Shown here: positions 1 to 9,135 of the stretch, piece after piece | Position numbering within the stretch: position 1 is the stretch's first letter | How the letters are laid out: every line of letters begins with the position of its first letter | Source: Bacteroidota bacterium | Lineage (GTDB): Bacteria; Bacteroidota; Bacteroidia; Chitinophagales; Chitinophagaceae | DNA: 64,000 nt | Assembly (NCBI GenBank): GCA_018267725.1 | Contig: JAFDXY010000015.1 | Location: forward strand, 62,001 to 126,000 | Direction of reading: 5' to 3' | Made by a program: the position numbers and the translations under genes | Notes under the pieces: model-generated | Databases searched by the model: none | Told to the model about the DNA's origin: nothing | What the model saw: only the letters and a program-made list of their open reading frames with translations

Positions 1-1
1 A

Positions 2-1969
2 ATTTATGTAGATAACGAGAAAAAAATTTGGTTAGGTACTTATCAAAATGGTATTATAAAATTAGATAGAGATACTAAAAAATCTGAAAAACTTTTATTT
101 AATATTCCTATCTCAAAAACAAATAATATTTCTGCTTCAACATCATTAATTAAAGAAGATGACGAAGGAAATATTTGGACAAACTATGCCGAACATTTAT
201 TAATAAAAGAAAAAGAGAGTAACAACTTTACAGCAATAAAACTCAGCCAAGCACAAAACTCAACACAAAGCCCGCAAGTTTGGTGTATTGAAAAATATAA
301 AACCAATTGGTTAGTAGGTACTAATATTGGGGCATATATAGTAAAAAAAATTAATGGCAAATACACTGCACAACGAATAGAAAATTTTGGTGTAAGCAAA
401 ATATTTATTATTAAAGCTTTTCAAAAAAAACAATTATGGATAGTGCCAGAAGTAGGTGGTATTTATATAATTGATGATATTGCAGAATTTGAAGGCTCCA
501 ATACCATTAAAAGAATTTTTGAAAATGAAACAGTAAAAGCAATTGAATACGATGCTATACACAACTTGTATTGGATAAGTACTGCCAACGGTTTAATTGC
601 CTATCATGCCATTACCAAAAAATTTAAAACATATAATGAGCAGCAAGGCATGCTTAACAATTTTGTGTATGGCTCAGTTCTTTGCGATAATGAAATTTGG
701 CTAAGCACCAATAACGGATTATCTCAAGGGAAAATTCAATTTAATAATAACAACCTTTTTCCTGAAATAGTTTTTACCAACTATACAGTAGCAGAAGGCT
801 TGCCCAGCAACGAGTTTAATACCAATGCTTTTTATAAAGATAAAAATGGTATCTTATATTTTGGAACAGATAAAGGTGTAGTTTGGTTTAATCCAAAAGA
901 AATTACACATAGCAATGAAAAAGTAAACATTCAATTATTAAACGTATTAGCAAACGAAAAAAATACCGATAGTACACTTGCTGCCGAGTATATTTCAAAC
1001 CTTTCATTGTTGCATAACAACAACAACTTATTTTTTAAATTCATTAATATTAATTTTCATAACCCGGATAAAATTAAGTACGCTTATTTTTTAGAAGGAT
1101 GGGATAAAGATTGGATTAATAACGGCACTATACCCGAAGCAAGATACAGCAATTTAGAGCCCGGAAAATATACATTTAAAATAAAAGCAACCAACAACGC
1201 AGGTATTTGGAGTAATGAATTAAAAGAAATTAATATAACCATTCATCCTCCGTTTTGGCAAACAAATTGGTTTATTTTTCTTGTAGTTATAATATCTGTT
1301 ACTACAATAATACTTATTGCAAAATTTTATGTGCAACAAAAATTAAAAATACAAATTGCAGAACTGCAAAAAGCTCAAGAAATTGCTGCAGAACGCCAAC
1401 GTATAAGTCGAGAAATGCACGATGACATTGGCTCTGGGCTTACACAAATTGCTTTAATAAGCGATGCCGCCATAAGGAAAAATAAATTAATTGAATTGAA
1501 TGATATTGCCCAAACCAGCAGAAAATTAATAAGTAATATGAGTGAAATTGTTTGGAGTTTACAAGCAGAAAACAAAACACTTGAACAATTATTTGCATAT
1601 TTAAGAGAACAACTATTTAAACTACTTGAATATTCGGGTATTGATTATGAAATACAATTTCCAGAAAACACAAATCATATTATTATAGAAAACAAACAAA
1701 GCAGAAATATACTTTTAATAACAAAAGAAATTGTAACCAACACTGTTAAACACAGTAAAGCAAAACATATTACCATTAGCAGCATTTTAAAAAACAAACA
1801 ATTGTATTTTGAGATAAAAGATGATGGCATTGGTTTTACTACATCTATTATAACAGAGGGCAATGGGTTAAAAAATATAAAATCAAGAATTAATGACATG
1901 AAAGGAACATTAAATATAAACAGCACTAAAGAGGGCGGAACAATATTTAATTATACTATACCACTATAA
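2..1969 (+). CDS. Two-component propeller sensor histidine kinase, 5' partial
   Basis: The frame is open from base 2 to the stop at 1969, so the gene enters from the left edge and a GTG near 443 is only internal. About 655 residues are visible. Seen in order: propeller-type repeats (IWLGTYQNG near residue 10, LYFGTDKGVVWFNP near 300), a Y_Y_Y domain (about 343-407), one membrane helix (about 421-443), a HisKA_3-type box REMHDDIGSG with the probable phospho-acceptor His473, then an HATPase with N box (TKEIVTNTVKH) and G box (KDDGIGF). Family knowledge: such proteins sense an extracellular signal and phosphorylate a LuxR-type regulator. The regulator 39 bp downstream is the obvious partner. The signal cannot be told from sequence, and the N-terminal propeller and signal peptide lie outside the window. 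Confidence 0.9.
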   Translation: MYVDNEKKIWLGTYQNGIIKLDRDTKKSEKLLFNIPISKTNNISASTSLIKEDDEGNIWTNYAEHLLIKEKESNNFTAIKLSQAQNSTQSPQVWCIEKYKTNWLVGTNIGAYIVKKINGKYTAQRIENFGVSKIFIIKAFQKKQLWIVPEVGGIYIIDDIAEFEGSNTIKRIFENETVKAIEYDAIHNLYWISTANGLIAYHAITKKFKTYNEQQGMLNNFVYGSVLCDNEIWLSTNNGLSQGKIQFNNNNLFPEIVFTNYTVAEGLPSNEFNTNAFYKDKNGILYFGTDKGVVWFNPKEITHSNEKVNIQLLNVLANEKNTDSTLAAEYISNLSLLHNNNNLFFKFININFHNPDKIKYAYFLEGWDKDWINNGTIPEARYSNLEPGKYTFKIKATNNAGIWSNELKEINITIHPPFWQTNWFIFLVVIISVTTIILIAKFYVQQKLKIQIAELQKAQEIAAERQRISREMHDDIGSGLTQIALISDAAIRKNKLIELNDIAQTSRKLISNMSEIVWSLQAENKTLEQLFAYLREQLFKLLEYSGIDYEIQFPENTNHIIIENKQSRNILLITKEIVTNTVKHSKAKHITISSILKNKQLYFEIKDDGIGFTTSIITEGNGLKNIKSRINDMKGTLNINSTKEGGTIFNYTIPL

Positions 1970-2008
1970 TCACATTTTTTCACCCAAAAAAAATAGCAAC
2001 TTTATTTT

Positions 2009-2638
2009 GTGGAAATACCATCTATTGCATTAATTGAAGATGATGACAAGATAAGGCATTACCTTACCGAGGAAATTCATCTTGCCATTAATGTAGCCGA
2101 GTTAAGAGCTTTTAAAACCGCCGAAACAGCATTAAAAGAACTAACAACAAAGCCATGCACTATTGCTTTGTTTGATATACAATTGCCCGGAATGAATGGT
2201 ATTGAATGTATTAAACGATTAAAAATAATTCATCCAAAAATGCAAATGATGGTGCTTACCGTGCATGATAATAACGACCATATTTTTGATGCCTTAAAAG
2301 CAGGTGCAGTAAGCTATCTTTTAAAAACAACTCCTTCCGAAAAAATTATTGAAGCCATACAAGAAGTAAATAATGGCGGGAGCCCCATTAGCAGCCAAAT
2401 TGCACGAAAAGTAATAGAAGCATTTTCTGTACAACAAAAAACAAACAATTCTTTTCAAGAACTAAGCAGAAGAGAACAAGAAATTTTAGAACTGTTAAGC
2501 AAAGGATTTCGATACAAAGAAATTGCCGATAAAATTTTTATAAGTATAGAAACCGTAAGAACGCATGTAAGAAATATTTACGAAAAACTACAAGTAAACA
2601 GCCGTATTGAAGCATTAAAAAAAACAGGTTTTCTATAA
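2009..2638 (+). CDS. LuxR/NarL-type response regulator
   Basis: A 209-residue protein with an N-terminal receiver domain (acidic pocket IEDDD, phospho-acceptor Asp56 in LFDIQLPG, conserved Thr in LTVHD, Lys in LLKTTPSE) and a C-terminal LuxR-type helix-turn-helix (LSRREQEILELLSKG ... SIETVRTHVRNIYEKL, about 144-209). The start is GTG at 2009; an in-frame TAG lies five codons upstream and no ATG is available before the receiver fold begins. It sits 39 bp behind the propeller kinase and is almost certainly its output regulator. Targets are unknown; the exported proteins immediately downstream are candidates only by position. Confidence 0.93.
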   Translation: MEIPSIALIEDDDKIRHYLTEEIHLAINVAELRAFKTAETALKELTTKPCTIALFDIQLPGMNGIECIKRLKIIHPKMQMMVLTVHDNNDHIFDALKAGAVSYLLKTTPSEKIIEAIQEVNNGGSPISSQIARKVIEAFSVQQKTNNSFQELSRREQEILELLSKGFRYKEIADKIFISIETVRTHVRNIYEKLQVNSRIEALKKTGFL

Positions 2639-2722
2639 TCACTTAATTACTACTTTTTTCACATCTTATTTTTTATAAATTAAATACAACTTGCAATTGT
2701 TATTTAAATAAAAAATAAAGTC

Positions 2723-3169
2723 ATGAAAAAAATTCTTCTATTAATTGCTGTTGTATTCGGTTATTACACTAATGCACAAGTAGCCACAAATATTCGCCCC
2801 GCCGAAAATGCCAAACAAGGAGAGTTTTCTGAATGGGAAAAAGTAAATGTAAGTTTTGATGACAATACCTCTACTACTATTGAGTACAGAGTTGTTTTTG
2901 TAAAAAGATTTGTCATAGGGTGCCATTACAATATTGAAGTTAAAAACACAGGTAATGAAAAATTACATATAACACTGCAATCTGCTTATCATGATAAACT
3001 TGTAAAAAGAAATTTTAGTGATGTAATAAAAGAAACATTAAAACCTGGAAAAACAATTTCAGGAAGGTTTATTGCACAAGGCTGTAAAAAAGAAAAAGAT
3101 GCAGGGAAAGACGATGCAGCCAATTGTTTTGCCTGCGAATTTGGTATTAGTATTTACGCAAAAAAATAA
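2723..3169 (+). CDS. Small exported protein of unknown function
   Basis: A 148-residue protein starting MKKILLLIAVVFGYYTNAQ, a typical Bacteroidota signal peptide ending in AQ. The mature part reads as a beta-rich domain with four cysteines (CHYN, GCKKE, ANCFACEF), which could form disulfides in the periplasm. I do not recognise a family. It opens a run of three exported genes in the same orientation behind the sensor/regulator pair; the next gene starts 38 bp downstream, so co-transcription is plausible. Confidence 0.75.
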   Translation: MKKILLLIAVVFGYYTNAQVATNIRPAENAKQGEFSEWEKVNVSFDDNTSTTIEYRVVFVKRFVIGCHYNIEVKNTGNEKLHITLQSAYHDKLVKRNFSDVIKETLKPGKTISGRFIAQGCKKEKDAGKDDAANCFACEFGISIYAKK

Positions 3170-3207
3170 ACTATCACTCTATTTTCTTATAATTTAAAAT
3201 ACAAATC

Positions 3208-3765
3208 ATGAAAAAAAATTTACTATTTCTTACAATCTTTTTATGTGCATCAACTTTATTGAATGCACAATCAACTACCGAAACTTCTTCACAAAAATTT
3301 AAAGCTTTTAAGTTTGATATTGGTATTGGCTATGCTACACCAACCAATGGTGGTGGTGGTGCAGTTGGAGGTTTTACTTTCACATTAGAACCACATTATC
3401 GTTTATCAGATGCTCTTGCCATAGGTTTACGTTTTGAAGGAGCAGCATTAGGGTTTAAAGATGCATCGAACAACGTAACCATATCTGCCTTATCATCTTA
3501 TTGTGCAACAGGAGAATATTATTTCTCAAGCAATGGCTTCAGGCCCTTTGCAGGTGCAGGTTTGGGAATGTTTACACAACAATCTGTTACGGTAGGCTCA
3601 GGTAGTTCGGCAACAGTAACTCCAGGTCAATCTAACTTCGGTTTCTTTCCAAGATTGGGTTTTGAAACAGGGCATTTTAGGATGAGTGGAGAATATAATA
3701 GTGTAAATAATGGTGGGTATATAGCTTTTAAATTAGGCTTCTTCTTTGGAGGAGGTAAAAAATAA
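3208..3765 (+). CDS. Outer-membrane beta-barrel protein
   Basis: A 185-residue protein with signal peptide (MKKNLLFLTIFLCASTLLNAQ) followed by alternating hydrophobic/aromatic strands, for example FKFDIGIGYATP, ALAIGLRFEGAALGF, FRPFAGAGLGMFTQQ, and a C-terminal strand GGYIAFKLGFFFGG. This pattern is that of small eight-stranded outer-membrane barrels (OmpW/porin-like). Inference: an envelope structural or small-solute protein; no specific substrate can be named. It lies between two other exported genes. Confidence 0.78.
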   Translation: MKKNLLFLTIFLCASTLLNAQSTTETSSQKFKAFKFDIGIGYATPTNGGGGAVGGFTFTLEPHYRLSDALAIGLRFEGAALGFKDASNNVTISALSSYCATGEYYFSSNGFRPFAGAGLGMFTQQSVTVGSGSSATVTPGQSNFGFFPRLGFETGHFRMSGEYNSVNNGGYIAFKLGFFFGGGKK

Positions 3766-3831
3766 ACATCTTACAGCATACAATATATTATACCGTCATA
3801 AAAAATTAATTAATTATTTAAATAAATTATT

Positions 3832-4563
3832 ATGAAAAAAACTCTTCTTTCACTTGCCGTTATTTCTTTAGTTATGGTGGGAATAATTGTATCATGCAAA
3901 AAATCTGATGACAGCACACCTTATACCTGCACAACTTGCAGCCAAACGCCCGATGCTGTAGCTGCTAATGATGCAAGCAGCAAAGGAATTTATAAAGGAA
4001 CAATAATAGGTTCAAGCGGTACTATTAAGTTTGATATTGCCAATAATAATTCTACTATTACAGCTACACTAATAATAGATGGTACAACAGTTACTCTTAC
4101 TTCTACGGTTGTTCCCACCTCCTCAGGTGTATATATAGCTCCGTTTACAGGTATTTTAAATGGGCAACCTATATCTATCACTTTCTCTGTAAACAGTAAT
4201 GGCAGCAGCCCTTCTATTACAACAAGCAATATACCGGGACATCCCAATTCTGTATTTAGTATTGCAAAAGAAACTTCCTCTGCTTTAGTAAGATGTTTTG
4301 AGGGTACATATCATAACGCAGGAAATAATGAAGATGGAACATTCAATATTCTTGTATCTACTATAGTAAAAGGATGGGTGGGTAAATCTAGAGCAAAAGG
4401 AGGCTCTTCAGCTACCGATATCAATGGAACTTATGCAAATAACATTTTATATTGGGGGCAAGGTACAACTACACAAATTGCTACTGTAAACGGCGATACA
4501 TTTGAAGGTACATTTAACGATGGAAGTGGCAACATTACCGTAAAAGGTAAAAGAACTTTATAA
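3832..4563 (+). CDS. Lipoprotein of unknown function
   Basis: A 243-residue protein with a lipoprotein signal (MKKTLLSLAVISLVMVGIIVSCKKSDDS; lipobox cysteine near residue 22) and a Cys-rich start of the mature chain (YTCTTCSQTP). The rest is Ser/Thr/Gly/Asn-rich beta-type sequence with repeated phrases of the kind GTYxNxILYWGQGTTTQ and GNITVKGKRTL, as in surface lipoproteins of Bacteroidota. No catalytic motif is visible. It ends 24 bp before a strong hairpin terminator, closing the run of three exported genes. Confidence 0.72.
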   Translation: MKKTLLSLAVISLVMVGIIVSCKKSDDSTPYTCTTCSQTPDAVAANDASSKGIYKGTIIGSSGTIKFDIANNNSTITATLIIDGTTVTLTSTVVPTSSGVYIAPFTGILNGQPISITFSVNSNGSSPSITTSNIPGHPNSVFSIAKETSSALVRCFEGTYHNAGNNEDGTFNILVSTIVKGWVGKSRAKGGSSATDINGTYANNILYWGQGTTTQIATVNGDTFEGTFNDGSGNITVKGKRTL

Positions 4564-4587
4564 ATATTTAAAAATAATTTATCTATC

Positions 4588-4619
4588 AAAAGCCTTTTAA
4601 TAAAGGCTTTTGTTTTTTT
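4588..4619 (+). terminator. Rho-independent terminator
   Basis: AAAAGCCTTT and AAAGGCTTTT form a perfect 10-bp stem (4588-4597 and 4602-4611) with a four-base loop, followed by GTTTTTTT. It follows the lipoprotein gene by 24 bp and separates it from metF. Confidence 0.85.
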
Positions 4620-4642
4620 ATAAACTGATTATTTTATGTTTG
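4609..4642 (+). promoter_or_regulatory. Bacteroidota-type promoter of metF
   Basis: A -33-like TTTG at 4609-4612 and a -7 box TATGTTTG at 4635-4642 (consensus TAnnTTTG) are separated by 22 bp, and the metF ATG lies 18 bp further on. The -33 element overlaps the 3' arm of the preceding terminator hairpin. Confidence 0.6.
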
Positions 4643-4660
4643 CAATTCTATTTATAAATA

Positions 4661-5614
4661 ATGAAAGTAACCGAACATATTGCACAAGCAAAAAATACTT
4701 TAATTTCTTTTGAAATTTTACCGCCATTAAAAGGTAAAAGTATTAATTCTATTTACGACCACTTAAACCCTTTAATGGAATTTAAACCCAGTTGGATTAA
4801 TGTAACTTATCACAGAAGTGAAAGTATGTTTAAGAAAAAAACCGATGGTACTTTTGATAAAGTAGAAGTTCGTAAACGCCCCGGCACTGTTGGTATTTGT
4901 GCAGCTTTAATGAATCATTATAAAGTAGATACCGTACCTCATTTTATTTGTGGAGGTTTTACTAAACGTGAGTGTGAAGACGCTTTAATTGATTTGAATT
5001 TTTTAGGAATTGATAATGTATTGGTGTTACGTGGAGATGCAGAAAAAAATGAAGCAAGTTTTATTCCTTCGAAAGATGGACATGGCTATGCTATTGAATT
5101 ACAAAAGCAAGTGGTTAGTTTAAATCATGGAATTTATTTAGATGAAGATATTCAAAACGGAGGTAAAACTAATTTTTGTATTGGCACTGCCGGCTATCCC
5201 GAAAAACATTTTGAAGCACCTAATTTAGAAATTGATTTGCAACGTTTAAAAAACAAAGTTGATGCAGGTGCAGATTATATTATGACGCAAATGTTTTTTG
5301 ATAATGAAAAGTTTTTCAGTTTTGTAAAAGGTTGTAGAGATTTAGGAATTAATGTTCCAATTATTCCCGGATTAAAACCTATAACAAGCAAAAAGCAATT
5401 AAGCGTTTTACCAAGAATTTTTCATGTTGATATTCCTACCGAACTTTCTACAGAAGTAATGAAATGTAAAACCGATGCTGATGTTGAAGCCGTTGGCACA
5501 CAATGGTTAATTAACCAAAGTAAAGAATTAAAACAATTTGGCGTACCTGTTTTGCACTACTATACTTTAGGTAAACCAAAAGTTGTTAGAGATGTTGTTA
5601 AAGAAATTGTGTAG
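4661..5614 (+). CDS. metF: Methylenetetrahydrofolate reductase
   Basis: A 317-residue protein of normal MetF length. Conserved MTHFR stretches are seen: SFEILPPLKG at the N-terminus, WINVTYHRSE, HFICGGFTK, NVLVLRGDAEKNEASF, CIGTAGYPEKHFEAPN, ADYIMTQMFFDN and IIPGLKPITSKKQL. It reduces 5,10-methylene-THF to 5-methyl-THF with FAD in the cytoplasm, supplying methyl groups for methionine synthesis. It has its own promoter and stands alone, convergent with pgl. Confidence 0.96.
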   Translation: MKVTEHIAQAKNTLISFEILPPLKGKSINSIYDHLNPLMEFKPSWINVTYHRSESMFKKKTDGTFDKVEVRKRPGTVGICAALMNHYKVDTVPHFICGGFTKRECEDALIDLNFLGIDNVLVLRGDAEKNEASFIPSKDGHGYAIELQKQVVSLNHGIYLDEDIQNGGKTNFCIGTAGYPEKHFEAPNLEIDLQRLKNKVDAGADYIMTQMFFDNEKFFSFVKGCRDLGINVPIIPGLKPITSKKQLSVLPRIFHVDIPTELSTEVMKCKTDADVEAVGTQWLINQSKELKQFGVPVLHYYTLGKPKVVRDVVKEIV

Positions 5615-5623
5615 TGTATAAAA

Positions 5624-6358
5624 CTATTTATTACTGCTTAATAAACTTGCAGCAGCTTCATCTACAAACCAATACAGCAAACCTTTTTCGGGTTTAATTA
5701 TTTGTGAAGGAAACATATCAATATTTTTTTCTCCTTCCAACACTTCTTTTAATGCAGTTGCTTTATCGCTACCGGTTACTAAAAAAGTAACACACTTTGC
5801 TTTGTTTACAATAAGAGCCGTTAATGTAATGCGATACATGTTTTGATTTTCTAACCAAAAACTACTAACCCATTTTTTATTTTCTTGAATAACAGGTTGA
5901 TGCGGAAATAAAGAAAGTGTATGCCCATCATTTCCCATGCCTAATAATACCAAATCAAAACTAAAAGTAGTTTCTTGAAAGTATTGCTGTAGCACATTTT
6001 CATACTGTTTGGCAGATTGTTCGGGTGTAATATTTTCTGTTTGAATGATATGAATATTTTCTTTAATAACAGAAACGCAATTTAGCAAAGTATCAAAAGC
6101 CATTTTTGCATTATTGCGTTCATCATTTAACGGAACAAATCTTTCATCTCCCCAAAAAAAATGAAGCTTAGTCCAATCAATTTTATGCTTATATTTTTCT
6201 GAAGCCAACAATTCATTTAATTTTTTTGGTGTATTACCGCCAGATAATGCAATAGTAAATTTGTTTTGCGTTTGCAAGGTTGTGTTAATATAATTAATTA
6301 GCCAATTTGCAAATGCTTCATTTAATTCATCTGCATTTTTATAAATATGTAATTGCAT
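5624..6358 (-). CDS. pgl: 6-phosphogluconolactonase
   Basis: A 244-residue protein of the glucosamine-6-phosphate isomerase/6-phosphogluconolactonase fold. Diagnostic stretches: FTIALSGGNTPKKLNELL, LHFFWGDERFVPLNDERNN, LVLLGMGNDGHTLSLFPHQP (GDGH-type active-site histidine as NDGH) and VTFLVTGSDKATAL. It hydrolyses 6-phosphogluconolactone in the oxidative pentose phosphate pathway. Its 3' end is nine bases from that of metF (convergent). No zwf or gnd is nearby in the window. Confidence 0.93.
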   Translation of the reverse strand: MQLHIYKNADELNEAFANWLINYINTTLQTQNKFTIALSGGNTPKKLNELLASEKYKHKIDWTKLHFFWGDERFVPLNDERNNAKMAFDTLLNCVSVIKENIHIIQTENITPEQSAKQYENVLQQYFQETTFSFDLVLLGMGNDGHTLSLFPHQPVIQENKKWVSSFWLENQNMYRITLTALIVNKAKCVTFLVTGSDKATALKEVLEGEKNIDMFPSQIIKPEKGLLYWFVDEAAASLLSSNK

Positions 6359-6410
6359 AAAAATTATTTTTAAAGCATCAACTATTCATTTACCCAAATA
6401 ATTTTTTCTT

Positions 6411-6968
6411 CTAAGGTTTTCTTTTAGCAACGGCCGATGCAACTGCTACATAACCAATATAAAAAAATCCTAATAACTTATCTTCTTCTTCTAAACCAAA
6501 AAAAGATTTTGTATTGTTCATATAAGTAACACCGCCTGTTGTCCAATATCCGCCCAAACCATAAGCACTAACACTTAAATAAATATTTTGCACTGCACAA
6601 GCTACTGCTTCTATTTCTTCAATTTCAGGAATATGCTTATCTGCATTGCGTTTCATGCCTATTGAAATAATATGAGATGCCAACAAAGGTTGTGTTTGTA
6701 ATTTAAGATATTTATTTTCTTTAAATGATGTGCCACTTTCTTTTTTATATAACTCGCTTTGAAAGTTTGCAAAAGTTTGTAAACCTTTATTACAAAAAAC
6801 TTTAAAAAACCAAGGCTCTGTATGTGCATGGTTGGGTGCCCATATAGCATTAATTAATATTTCTTTAATTATATCATCATCAATTTTTTTACCTGCCATA
6901 AATTGATTAGGAAATACCGAACGGCGATGGCGAATTAAATGATTTATTTCAGTTATATTATACTGCAT
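6411..6968 (-). CDS. Nitroreductase family protein
   Basis: A 185-residue FMN-dependent nitroreductase-fold protein. Visible features: the N-terminal HLIRHRRSVFPNQF (Arg-Arg-Ser FMN phosphate site), NAIWAPNHAHTEPWFFKV, and the C-terminal YGLGGYWTTGGVTY ... LGFFYIGYVA. Length suits the small YdjA-like subgroup. Substrate is unknown; these enzymes usually reduce quinones, nitroaromatics or related compounds with NAD(P)H. It is followed by pgl with a 52-bp gap on the same strand. Confidence 0.88.
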   Translation of the reverse strand: MQYNITEINHLIRHRRSVFPNQFMAGKKIDDDIIKEILINAIWAPNHAHTEPWFFKVFCNKGLQTFANFQSELYKKESGTSFKENKYLKLQTQPLLASHIISIGMKRNADKHIPEIEEIEAVACAVQNIYLSVSAYGLGGYWTTGGVTYMNNTKSFFGLEEEDKLLGFFYIGYVAVASAVAKRKP

Positions 6969-7057
6969 ACAAATGTTTGTGCCAAATAAAACATAATATT
7001 ATTAAAAACATTTTCGTTATAAGAAGTTTTATGTTTTAAAGAAATTTCAATAAACTA

Positions 7058-7333
7058 TTACCAAGCATCGGCATCATTATCAGGTTTATGATTATTAAAT
7101 AATTTTTTAGTTGTTTGTTTTTGTTTTAATCGTTCAATAATCATATTAGCTATTAGTGCAGCAGCATCTGTATTTTTATTTTCGCTCAATACTTTTTTTA
7201 ATTTTTTTTCATCAACATCAATTTTATATAATAATTGAACGAGTGCAGAAAAATTATTAGCAATTAAATTATTTATTGCTTTACACAAATCATCAAAACT
7301 CATTGATTGTATTTTTTCAATTTCTAACATCAT
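7058..7333 (-). CDS. Hypothetical protein, 91 aa
   Basis: A small mostly alpha-helical acidic/basic protein (MMLEIEKIQSMSFDDLCKAI ... LYKIDVDEKKLKKVL ... ANMIIERLKQKQTTKK) with no signal peptide or membrane segment. It starts 15 bp behind the TIGR02757 gene on the same strand and is probably co-transcribed. I recognise a helical arrangement seen in small Bacteroidota proteins but cannot give a function. Confidence 0.7.
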   Translation of the reverse strand: MMLEIEKIQSMSFDDLCKAINNLIANNFSALVQLLYKIDVDEKKLKKVLSENKNTDAAALIANMIIERLKQKQTTKKLFNNHKPDNDADAW

Positions 7334-7348
7334 ACAATTTTATACAAG

Positions 7349-8107
7349 TTAATATTTCTCCATTACACCCAAACCAAACAAAGCAAAGTCATATTTAACA
7401 GGGTCTAAAGCATCAAAAGTTTTTAAAGTATTGGTTAATTCAACAGCAGCTTGCCAATCTATTTGTTGGCGTTGTAACAAATTAAAATATTTGGAAACTC
7501 TTGCCACATGCACATCAATAGGAATAATTAATTGAGATGGCGAAATGCTTTTCCATAAACCAAAATCAACACCTTTATCGTCATTCCTAACCATCCAACG
7601 CAAAAACATATTTAACCTTTTTGCATTTGATTTTTTTTGTGGCGTAGCAATATGTTTTTTTGTTCTTGCAGGAACATCATTTAAAGAAAAAAAATAGTTA
7701 TGAAAACCCGTAAGCATTTCCTCAACCGTATTACCATGTTGTGTAAAAGCAGTTTCTAAACTTTTATGTTTTGAATAATGATGTTTTAAAAATTCTATAA
7801 AGTATAATAAATCTGTTGCATTAAATGTGCGATGCTTAAACTGTAATAATTTTTTTAAATCTTTTGGCGAATGTTGTGTAATGAACTGATACGGCTGCAT
7901 TTCAAACAACTGCATTAACGCTTTAGATTTATTAATTATAATGGTTCTGTTGCCCCAAGCAAATATGCTTGCAAAGAATGCTGCAATTTCTATGTCTTGC
8001 TTTTTAGTAAATAAATGCGGAATACTTATAGGATCTTTTACAATAAAATTGGGTTGATTGTATTGTTCAACTTTTGTATCTAAAAAAATTTTGAGAGCAT
8101 GTTGCAT
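7349..8107 (-). CDS. TIGR02757 (DUF2400) family protein
   Basis: A 252-residue protein with the characteristic stretches DPISIPHLFTKKQDIEIAAFFASIFAWGNRTIIINKS, RMNMFLRWMVRND-like KRLNMFLRWMVRNDDKGVDFGLW and LIIPIDVHVARVSKYFNLL, which identify the TIGR02757 family. The core resembles helix-hairpin-helix DNA glycosylases, but no activity is established to my knowledge. It lies 20 bp downstream of the ABC membrane-domain gene and 15 bp upstream of a small hypothetical gene, all on the minus strand. Confidence 0.88.
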   Translation of the reverse strand: MQHALKIFLDTKVEQYNQPNFIVKDPISIPHLFTKKQDIEIAAFFASIFAWGNRTIIINKSKALMQLFEMQPYQFITQHSPKDLKKLLQFKHRTFNATDLLYFIEFLKHHYSKHKSLETAFTQHGNTVEEMLTGFHNYFFSLNDVPARTKKHIATPQKKSNAKRLNMFLRWMVRNDDKGVDFGLWKSISPSQLIIPIDVHVARVSKYFNLLQRQQIDWQAAVELTNTLKTFDALDPVKYDFALFGLGVMEKY

Positions 8108-8127
8108 TATTCTGTAAATATCTAATA

Positions 8128-9024
8128 TTATTCATTTACAGCCATACGTTTTGGGTCTTCAATATCTTCTGCTTCTAATTCTATCCGTTTGGTTATATCA
8201 CTTAAAAAAGTAAGTCGTTGTACTGTATATGGTATAGTATCAAGCCCTGAAATAAATTTTAATATATAATTATAAATTCCAATAAGTTCACCGGCATAAA
8301 CTCCTTCTATCAATACTTTTTTTTGTGTTACCATTAATGCAGCAGCAACTACAACAATTACCATTAATTCCATTATACCAAAGTTCCATGCTTCTTGATC
8401 GGATATTTTTATTTGCCATTTACGAAGTTTATCATAATGCCTGCGGATAGATAAATTATTTCCGCTACCAATAATATTTACTTGTTCTTCTAACTCATCG
8501 TTTTTGGCTTTGTTTAAACGCTTCATTCTTTTTCCGTAGAAATAGCTTATTAATGATACCGGAATTAATACAGCCATACAAATAAGCACAACATTTCTAT
8601 CGTAAAAAAATAAAAGAATTAATGAGCCAAGTATGTTATACGCTGCTTCCATTACATACACAAAATCGAACTCTAAAAAATCTACAAACTCTCTTGCTAA
8701 GGTTGAGTGGGCACTTAGTTTTGAAACTTCTGAACTTGCATATTTTCTGCTTAAAAATTTTGTAACCAATGAAGTGTAAATAGCCGAATAGGTTCTGGTA
8801 TCATAACGATGTCTGATAACGCCAATAATAACCCATAGTAATTGTATTACAGATAAAATTATTAACCCTTTATAATTTCCCTCAATTAAACCATCAACTG
8901 CTTTGCCTAAAAAAAACGGACGTAATAAAGAGCCTAACATTTCTAAAGAAAATAAGGTATAAGTAAGCAGCAGTTGTAACCTGTGTTTATGAAAAATAGT
9001 TTTTATAATTGCTAACTGCGGCAT
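8128..9024 (-). CDS. ABC transporter transmembrane domain protein without ATPase domain
   Basis: A 298-residue protein composed of a six-helix ABC exporter membrane domain: helices around LLLTYTLFSLEMLGSLLRPFF, GLIILSVIQLLWVIIGVI, YNILGSLILLFFYDRNVVLICMAVLIPVSLISYFYG (two helices), and FGIMELMVIVVVAAALMV. The chain ends shortly after RLTFLSDITKRIELEAED, exactly where the nucleotide-binding domain of an exporter would begin; there is no Walker A, signature or Walker B motif, and no ATPase gene is adjacent. Stand-alone six-TM proteins of this kind exist in Bacteroidota; the partner ATPase, if any, is elsewhere. Confidence 0.82.
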   Translation of the reverse strand: MPQLAIIKTIFHKHRLQLLLTYTLFSLEMLGSLLRPFFLGKAVDGLIEGNYKGLIILSVIQLLWVIIGVIRHRYDTRTYSAIYTSLVTKFLSRKYASSEVSKLSAHSTLAREFVDFLEFDFVYVMEAAYNILGSLILLFFYDRNVVLICMAVLIPVSLISYFYGKRMKRLNKAKNDELEEQVNIIGSGNNLSIRRHYDKLRKWQIKISDQEAWNFGIMELMVIVVVAAALMVTQKKVLIEGVYAGELIGIYNYILKFISGLDTIPYTVQRLTFLSDITKRIELEAEDIEDPKRMAVNE

Positions 9025-9075
9025 AAAAAATTTACTTCTAAATTCTATTAATTATTTTTAATAAGGTGGAATAAG

Positions 9076-9096
9076 ACACGTAAATTAAGCACGTGT
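9076..9096 (-). terminator. Weak hairpin after the SET/ATP-grasp cluster
   Basis: ACACGT (9076-9081) and ACGTGT (9091-9096) form a six-bp stem with a nine-base loop in the 111-bp gap below the ATP-grasp/SET gene. No strong T-run follows, so terminator function is only a possibility. Confidence 0.3.
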
Positions 9097-9135
9097 TTAA
9101 TGTGTAAGTAAGTGGCGGTAAATTTAAAGTAGAAT

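Noticed and set aside
443..1969. Separate 508-aa kinase starting at GTG 443
   Set aside because: The same frame is open to the left edge and encodes propeller repeats continuous with the rest, so this is an internal codon of a partial gene.
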